64,000 bases of DNA from Podarcis raffonei (taxonomy: Eukaryota > Chordata > Lepidosauria > Squamata > Lacertidae). Position 1 is the stretch's first letter, and the number at the start of each line of letters is the position of its first letter. The stretch lies in assembly GCF_027172205.1 (NCBI RefSeq), contig NC_070607.1, positions 37,470,069 through 37,534,068 of the forward strand, in the 5' to 3' direction. Below the pieces are notes generated by a model. That model searched no databases, was not told the DNA's origin, and saw nothing but the letters and a program-made list of their open reading frames with translations. This document shows, piece after piece, positions 36,501-45,500 of the stretch. A program made the position numbers and the translations under genes.

Positions 36501-39500
36501 AATGACTTGTAAGGTGCTTAGCCCATAAACAGGTGTGTACCTGGAGGTGGGTACGGCTGACAAGGTTGGCCCTTGCCAAGGGTGTAGGGACAGGGTGTAT
36601 GTGCAAAAGTTGCACATCTCCACTCAGGCTTGAAGTGGCTAGGAGCTTGCCTGCCTTCCCGCATGCTCCCAGGGCCACTCCTCTGCTGCCCTGGGCAATC
36701 AACATCTCCTTGCCAAGGGCGCAAGGGAGCCTAGTTATGCCTCTGCCCATAACCCAGTCTATGAGTCTGCTTCCAATGGGGCATTATCAGGCTCTTATGC
36801 AGAATTCAGGATTACTAGTGGTCTCTACTGCTAGACCACATTACAGTATTTTCCAAGAATACAGCTTTGTTTCTTAGTGAGTTAGGCTTTTGAACTCCTC
36901 ACTTCCTCAGGCCAGGCTGACCCTAACCATTAGGCATAGTGAGGCAGCCACCTGAGGCAGTCAATTTTTAGGTGTTCTGAAAGAGCAGGATATTGCTAGT
37001 TATTAAATTTATTATGACTGTGCCAGGTAGGAAGAGAGACATGTGTGAGATCATTTGCCTCATCTACTAGAATAACATACCACCATTAGATAAAACACAC
37101 CTTGACTTAGAGTATTTGGGCACTAATTGTTGGTCACCTTCAGAAAGTCCCCAAAGCCAGCTAAGTTATTCTGGCGCCTGAGGCAGAAAATTCCTCAAGC
37201 ACCTCTCCCACCTACCAGGCAGTAAAAAAATAAAATGAAAATCCACTGCTGCCTTTTCATGGCACACAAAACCAGCTGCAATGAGGTAGTTTCACTCTGC
37301 CTAATTAATGATGCAACTGAGCTTCAGGTAGCAAAGCGTCTTGGGTCAGCCCTGATTCAGGCAACAATACGGTGGCTAATTGATTATTTGACAAAACGAC
37401 AAGTACCACTAGTTGGCACACTATGCCCACAAGTTTTGGCTGAAACAGAAATAGGTTGTGCTGAGAGCCCAAAGGCTTCCATGAATTTTAACAGCTAACA
37501 AATTCAAGAGGTGCAGCTTTTCTCTAGGGGAGTGAGGAGAATGGCTGTAGCTGATGCATGCCTCCCTGCCATGTATTAAAGGTGCAGCAAGAGGTAGTAA
37601 AAAGGGGAGGCTTATTCCTGAAAGCCAGCCATTTCCCCCTCAAAAATGGATGAAGTGCTTGGTAAGTTCTTTGTACTATTCATTTGTTTTGCCAGCAGGG
37701 GTCACTACTATTTCTACTAAAACAGCTTACAGTGGTACCTCGGGTTAAGTACTTAATTCGTTCCGGAGGTCTGTTCTTAACCTGAAACTGTTCTTAACCT
37801 GAAGCACCACTTTAGCTAATGGGGCCTCCTGCTGCCGCCGCACCGCCGGAGCACGATTTCTGTTCTCATCCTGAAGCAAAGTTCTTAACCCGAGGTACTA
37901 TTTCTGGGTTAGCAGAGTCTGTAACCTGTAGCGTATGTAACCTGAAGCGTATGTAACCCGAGGTACCACTGTATTGTGATAAAGGCTCCTAGAGGCCTAA
38001 GAGCAGGGGTCAGCAAACTTTTTCAGCAGGGGGCTGGTCCACTGTCCCTCAGACCTTGTGGGGGGCCAGACTATATTTTTTGGGGGGGAAATGAACAAAT
38101 TCCTATGCCCCCAAAATAACCCAGAGATGCATTTTAAATAAAAGCACACATTCTACTCATGTAAAAACACGCTGATTCCCGGACCGTCCGTGGGCCGGAT
38201 TCAGAAGGCGATTGGGCCGGATCCGGCCCCCGGGCCTTAGTTTGCCTTCCCATGCCTAAGAGCACTGCAGCGGCACATTAGGCAAATGAGGCTGTGTGGC
38301 TCAGAGTTTCACCTTCTGTTGTCAGCCATCCTTGGTTGTGGCCTTCCCCTGCCCTCTGAGGCTGCCACTGTTGCTGCAGGTGGAGGCAAAGCCAAGCCTA
38401 GTGCTGCTGCCAACCCTGCGACTCTCATACCCCTTAGAGGGAGCCTGCTTAGAGCAATTTAGGCCTGGTCTAGTAGATTTGTTTAACTTCTTTCTTTATA
38501 GCCTGCTTAGCTTAAGATGCTGTAAAACACACACACGAAATTGGGTAGTCAGCTTTGGTAGAAAGAGTGGAGTCCAATTGACAGATGTTGTACACATTGT
38601 GTGTGTACTTACTCATTAATAAATATCTGTACTTCTAAATTACTGTGTTGAATATGGAGCTTCATATAGAAGATAGCACACACATCACTATGGGAAGTTT
38701 GTTTGCCTGCCTTGCTGGCCTCACAGCCCCCTTAGGATGAGCAGATTTCAGGCTTGCAAAATCTACTTTTGTTTCTTTTCACAAAAGATCAGAACCCTAA
38801 GATCTGCCAGAGGTCAGTGCAAAAAAGACATAGAACTAAACAGTTCTGGATCCAGGAATTTGTTTTAAGTACCAGAACTAAGCTCATAGTCCATCCACAC
38901 ACAAAATCCACTTCTGGTTACATAAGGCTACTTGCCTTATGAGGAACAATTTGGGGGAACTGAGTATGTTTAGCCTGGTAAAGAGGAGAGTGAGAGGAGA
39001 TATGATAGTCATCTTCAAATATCTAGGGCCGTCACATGGAAGATGGAGCAAGCTTGTTTTCTCCTGCTCCAGAGGGTAGGAGCCAAACCAATGGCTTCAA
39101 GTTACAAGAGACTGACTAAACACCAGGAATAACTTTTTGACAGTAAAAGCAGTTTGGCAGTGGAACTGACGCCCATGATAGGTGATGGACTCTCCTTTCT
39201 TGGTGGTTTTTGAGAGGAGATTGGATGGCCATCGGTCATGGATACTTTAATTGAAACTCCTGTGTTGCAGGGGGTTGGATGAGATAACTCTCGGGGTCCC
39301 TTCTGACTCTACAATTCTATGATTCTCTATAATGTCTAAGGTGGCTTCCCCATTCCTAATGCCTCACTGAACTCAACGGGACTTACTTCTTAGTGAAGAT
39401 GCATAGGATTGTGCTGGAATTTACTTTTATTTGCATATAGAACTTCAAAGGAGGGGGAAAGGTTGTTGTTGACTCCTCTGCTGTAGAGACAGGATAGGCA

Positions 39501-42500
39501 CAATCATTTCACTTTTCAATTTATGAATGAATTTCCAGCTCACACTGTATTGTGCAACTGAAACTGAAATAGGGTATATGCTCTCTCTTATCAGGGGATT
39601 TTTCCATGGACTTTTAAGATTCATAATACCACAATGAGGTAATATTTGCTACCAAAGTGATACAATCTGTAGAAGACAACACAGGAAATAAGAGTGCAAC
39701 CAAAGATATAATCAGGTATTCCAGTTCCTGAGCTGATTAAGGTACAGCTTCCTTTGCACACTTGGTGCTGAAAATGTGCTCAGAATGTTATGCTTGGTTG
39801 GCTTGTTGCAACTTAAATCCCTTGAAGCATTCCTGTTACAGTCCTCTCTGTACAGCTGAAAAAAGGACATGGAGGTCAGGGAAGAGAGAGCAGTGAAACT
39901 CACCTGCCTCAGGAGTCATATGCACTGCAGATTCGCTCCATTTGCTCCAAAAGCTTTGGGCATGAGTTAGTTTGCATCTAACTTGAAACTCATACTCCGT
40001 GTATGCATCTAAATTGTACTCAGTTTGATGTTCCCTTTTAAAGTCAGCACCCCATTTTCTAACCTAAAATGGAAAAGCAACAGGACAATTACCGTATGTA
40101 TTGTTCTATCCACTGTGTAGATCAGAGATTACAAAATCACCGCCATAAAAAAAAGTTCTGGTGTGTCAAGAGAAAAAAATGTTTTCAAAGCATTTGCTCT
40201 TGTGAGCTCAAAGTCATGGATCTCTGTACTGTATATTTATAAACGTGAGGTGTATCTTCAGTTTCTTTTTGTTGTTGTTGTTGACCACCCTTCTTCAATT
40301 TCAGTTCAGAAAGGTAGTGTTCCTCTGGGAGACACTGGTCTGGATTAACCCACCTTATAGCATGAGGACTGTTCAGACCACTCACAATTAAATATAAGTA
40401 AAATTGTACCAAAGGAACCTCTCTTCTATTTCAGTGGATGGGATACCACTATTAGAGTGAATTATGCTGGGTGTAGTCTGATTCACTCAGTTACTTTACA
40501 TGAGGTAGAAGAGAAATACCTACAACTTACATTGTTAGTATGGATTGTATGCTCATGATAGCAAGCTCAAATAAGTGTGTGTTCCTTTCTGTATTGCTAT
40601 TCCTAGTATAAACAACAACATAGTACTTTCAAGTGTTCAAAGTGCTTCACAAGCAATATAAAATTACACCTGTAAGCCAAATCACTCTTATCCCCCATGT
40701 AGCAGATGAGGGGGCTTAGGTTGAAGAGTGGCTTGCCTAAGGCTACCTTGTGAGCTCATGGCACAAGGTCAGATTCAAACTAGGACTGTCTGATTATGTT
40801 CATCCTTTTAGCAACTATGCCCAGTCTTTTAGCCACTATGCCAACATCTGTAGTCCCAGATGTTTGTGCACTACAACTCCCATCATCCCTGGCCACTGGT
40901 CATGCTGGCTAGGAATGAAGGGAGCTGTAGTGCAATAGTATCTAGGGACCTAACATCTGGGAAGGCTGCTCTATACTATCCAGGTAGCATGTTTTCTTCG
41001 TGTAGGTACAAAATATTATGTGTGAACTTTTTATGTATACTAATACATCCCCCCCCCGTACTCCCGTATACATACAGGAGAGTTGGCCCTGTATACATAT
41101 AGTTGTGTATCCATAAGTCAGTGACAGCAATCCTTACACTAATAATAAACATCCAAAGACAGTGTACTAGAGATGGGCTCTAAGTCTTTGTTGGATGCAA
41201 GTTTATTTCATAAAATAGAGGTGAGGAAACTTTTTCCTGCTGAGGGTCACACTCCATCAGGGTAAACTGTGAGGGACACATACTATTTGTCTATAAAAAG
41301 GGTACAATAAGAAATCAAAAAATCAGTTTCACCAAAATGCAGAAGGTATATGAATATATGCAACATACGCATCCTAGGAGCAGGATACATTTCACATCCA
41401 TGTCTTTATAAAACTCTTGTATTTGTAAAACTCTGCCCAGGAAGCTACTGAAATCTTACTACTATATAAAGTCATGCATGGAAGGTTTAGCACCAAAATC
41501 AATGAAAAGCGGCAGCCAAACCACTGCTTATGATACATACAAAACCCAGAATGGGTTGCCTCACCTGCCAAGTTTTGCCTGTCTTCTCCTTGTATCGTTC
41601 TTCACAATAAGTCTCATTGATTGCAGTTTGCTTTTCCCATTGTATTGTAGTCTTAAATAATGGAGAGTCTATAATCTGGATAATAATGGGTGTAGCTGGT
41701 ACCACTAAAAGAGATAAAACAATGTTAAATCCAGTCTCTACTGATGAAACTACTACTACTACTACTACAATTATATTGCCTTTCATTTCAAGAATTAAAA
41801 CCAAGGTCGTCTGCAAACAAGGTCAGGGAGCAACTGGAGGAAAGGCAAAAAGAGTACATTTCAGAAGGCCAGTTTAACCAATTCAGAGGAATTATGTCCT
41901 AGTGGCTAACTGGGATGTATGGAACAGCCTTTACCAAAGGTGTCATGGACTTTGAAGACACTCAAACTCAGAACGCAAGGGAGAAACATGCTAAGAGGAA
42001 GGCACGCTTGGCAAATCTACACCGTGATCAACTTCCACCCGGGAACCAATGTCCCCACTGTGGAAGGATGTGTGGATCCAGAATTGGCCTCCACAGTCAC
42101 TTACGGACTCATTGTTAAAACCGTGTTTATGGAAGACAATCTTACTCGGCTACGAGTGATCGCCGAAGAAGAAGATGTTGCTCTATGTGTAGTTGATTCT
42201 AGCTGTTTTTTACCTCAAGCATTTAAGTATTGGACCACAAGCCAAGATCACTGTCTGCCACAAGCATAGGACAGGTGCAGCACAGAACCCAGCTAGCAAG
42301 CCAAATAGCTCTGGATGAATTAAATGGGACAACTAATTTCTAAACATTCTCAGTATGAATTCTGAAGGCCAGGTCCTGGTTTAATCTGTTGCAACTCAGC
42401 AGTGAGTGAAACAATGTCTTAGTGCTATTCTGATCCCCAATAGGATAAACAGCAGATTAAGAAATTAGGGTGGTTGGGTTTGGAATTGCGGAAGGTATGT

Positions 42501-45500
42501 GCTGCACAAAACCCAATGTAACTTCAGGCTATATGCAATTCTGTTTCCTGTACTTCCTCTTTTATAGTATGTGTAGCTGCTATCTGAGCACACTCCTAAC
42601 AGGGCATCAATCATGCAGTCTCTAGTAGTTGTGCAAAGCACTATAGCCATAAAACTACTGCCTCTTCCAGATTATAGCAACGGCATGTTGAAACCTGCAC
42701 CCACAAGAAGGAAGAGGCACTCATGGAAGAACCTCTTCAGCTCTCAGGACAGAAGAATCCACAGCGCAAAGATTGGACCTAAGATCATGCCTATAAATAT
42801 ACACCAAGTATCTGTGCACCATTAGAAGTATCACTCCTTAGAAGTATCACTCAGGTGCTGAGGGCCTCTGTGAAAACAAGAGGTTTGCAGCAGTACAGAA
42901 TAAACTAAGGGGACAAATCTCAAAGAAAATAGACCAGTGGGTACTCAGCAGGCTCTATAGCTGCAGAATGTTGACAGATGGTGAGGGGAAGAGGGGAAAT
43001 TTGGGGTTGTGTAGACTTGTCTGCTGTAGGTGGGCAAGGCTGGCTACCAATATTCCTATTAGGAGGCATTAATAGGTTGGAGCATCTTGTAGGTAATTAT
43101 TATTATTATTATTATTTTATTATTATTTATACTCCTCCCATCTGTCTGGGTTTCCCCAGCCACTCTATTCTCAAATCTTCCATCATGACCTTAATCTTAT
43201 AAATTTAGTCATATACTAGACTAAAAACAAAACCAGCTTTTAAAAAATAAAGTTTAGAAATTACTGCACACTACCTAGATCATCAAGGTGAACATACAGT
43301 TCTTCTGAGCAGTTCGTTCCTAAGTGATTTTCAGCACAGACCCCAACATAAAATGTTTTGTTTTTCCATATTTGACTCAGAGGGATGGTACCTGAAGCAT
43401 TGTTTGCCGGAAATGTTTTATTTTCTTCTCCCTGAAAACTATAAAGATCAAACAGTCAAGAAGCATATTACTCTGCTGTAACTGTAAACTAAAAATCTAA
43501 AGTAGCTGCTTTTGAAAAAGCAAATTACGTTATACTTGATCTTAGCCAAAAGGCCTAAAAGCCTTGTTAACCATACTAAAATATTTAAACATATAAAAGT
43601 AGATTTAAAAAGCAACAAAATATTATCAATAAGAAGTAGGTGTTGTTCTAACATTGTTTTAGAGGCATGTGGTCCCTTGCCTCTTCCTTTCTCAGGGCAC
43701 TGTGATTAAACTGTGAGGCCAATGGCAACTTCGCTATGGGTGTTGAAGTCACCCAGAATTACTGTCTGGGATCCACCAATACCATTCTCAAGATGACCTC
43801 AGCCAGGTTGGTCAGGGAGAATGTTGCACAGCTGGGTGGACAGCATACCAACGATATCCCTGTCTCTTAAGAAGCAACTTCAGATGCTGCCCTGCTCTAA
43901 GGCAGAGATTTCCCAGTGAGGGAGAACAAATTGTGAACAGCAGCAAACCCACTTCCCTGGCCCTCTAGCCAAGGTTTGTGCTGCGCCAAATATCCAGTGA
44001 GACAGAGCAGGGTAAGCTCTGCCCACCCATCTCTCCTACTCATATCCTACTCATATCTCAGTAGCTACACCAGGTCAACTCATCCATAATTAGATGATAA
44101 CTGACCTGCCATGTAACATGCCATTTGGCCCAAAGCAAATTTATCCCCTGAAGTGAGCAGAACAAGAGTTTTCTTGTTGTTTTTTTACTGTGTCTGGGTC
44201 ATGCCTATTTGCTGCCATAATGTTTATATTTGCAAAAAAATAGTAATACAAAAACAGACTGGGAGAAGCTATTTTAAGAGAGTTTGGGGACTTTTGACAC
44301 TCCACCCCACATCCTGGGTTTGAGCTGGAACCACCCTGGGCCATCGCATATCGCAAATTATTTTTGAAACTCATGTTGAAAGTGCATTTTCATCGCAGAC
44401 TGTGGACCTGCTGTTCAAGTGTTATACAAGCTCCAACCATCCTTGGCTGCTTGAAACTAATTTCAGCCAAAGCACATGCTGCTAGACTGCAGATTGAAGC
44501 ATGTTTGCCGCTTCTGCTGAGCGTGGAACTCTGATATAAGAGGTGAATCATGACTACCACCAAAAGGACACCTCTGGTGACCTGCGCTCGCCCCCCGCCC
44601 CCACTCCCTGAAAATGTAAGTAGGACACCAGCTTTTTTTCAGTCATCAGCACTACACCACATGCACGATCGTCACTGATTTGTGAGTTGTCTCTCACCAC
44701 AGGTTTAGTCCACATAGTCAGACCACAATGTCAGTTGCAGCTTTGTCATGTCTTAATCTTTGGTTGAACTCACAGTTAACCTAGTTTTAGGAGCAAGCTT
44801 GACATTACCTGCAAATTCTTCTCACATAGCTTCCCAACAATGTTTTGTATGTACTTTAAAAAAGAACAGGAAAAAAAGAACAGGACTTGGAAGGCTGCAC
44901 TTTTAAGCAGTGGAGTGCTGATTTACTTAAGTGTTTTACAGTGAGCTGCAAACGTTCACCCCAGCCAAATCTCTGCCTCTCTCCACAGTCACCCACCCAG
45001 TTCCAGGTGCATATTTACACTTTTAAATAATCATCTGAAGTTCTGTGGGGGTGGGCAGAAGCTAGTGGTGATTATGTATAGCAAAATGATGCTGAGAAAA
45101 GCATCAAGCACTCTCCTACCCATCGCTTTTCTGCTCAAAACTGCAGCCCGCTAAAGGCTACTTTCCATTAAAAAAATATGCAAAACTGTTGAAATTCATC
45201 ATAGAATCATAGAGCTGGAAGGGACCCTGAGGGTCATCTAGTCTGATTTGAGATAGATGCTTCAATCCACTTTCTTACCTTTTCAAATATAGGTTGTACC
45301 TAGTGCTTAGTTGTGTGTTCTTGCCTGGGTCCCAAGTGCATGTCATATTATCCGAATACTCATATACAACACAGGTTAAGTTGGCTGGCATGTCCGGTGA
45401 ATCTACAAATTACAAAGCATGTAAGATTCTGTTGATTCAAAACACATAAAGGTAGTTAGTGGGTGGCTTATCATGTGACTAAATACTTTATCATGTCTTC

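Larger units (their letters stand above)
35463..39903. other. IL23R intron, 4.4 kb, repeat-filled
   Basis: This intron separates the conserved receptor module from the extra fibronectin III exons. It holds a SINE (35799-36140), a pogo-like MITE (37730-37971), a hAT MITE (38004-38254) and a CR1 end (38935-39331). No exon is seen in it. Confidence 0.7.

Noticed and set aside
41915-42118. Host C2H2 zinc-finger gene
   Set aside because: The same sequence occurs at 20155-20470 with a (GAA) tail, so it is the end of a retrotransposon frame.
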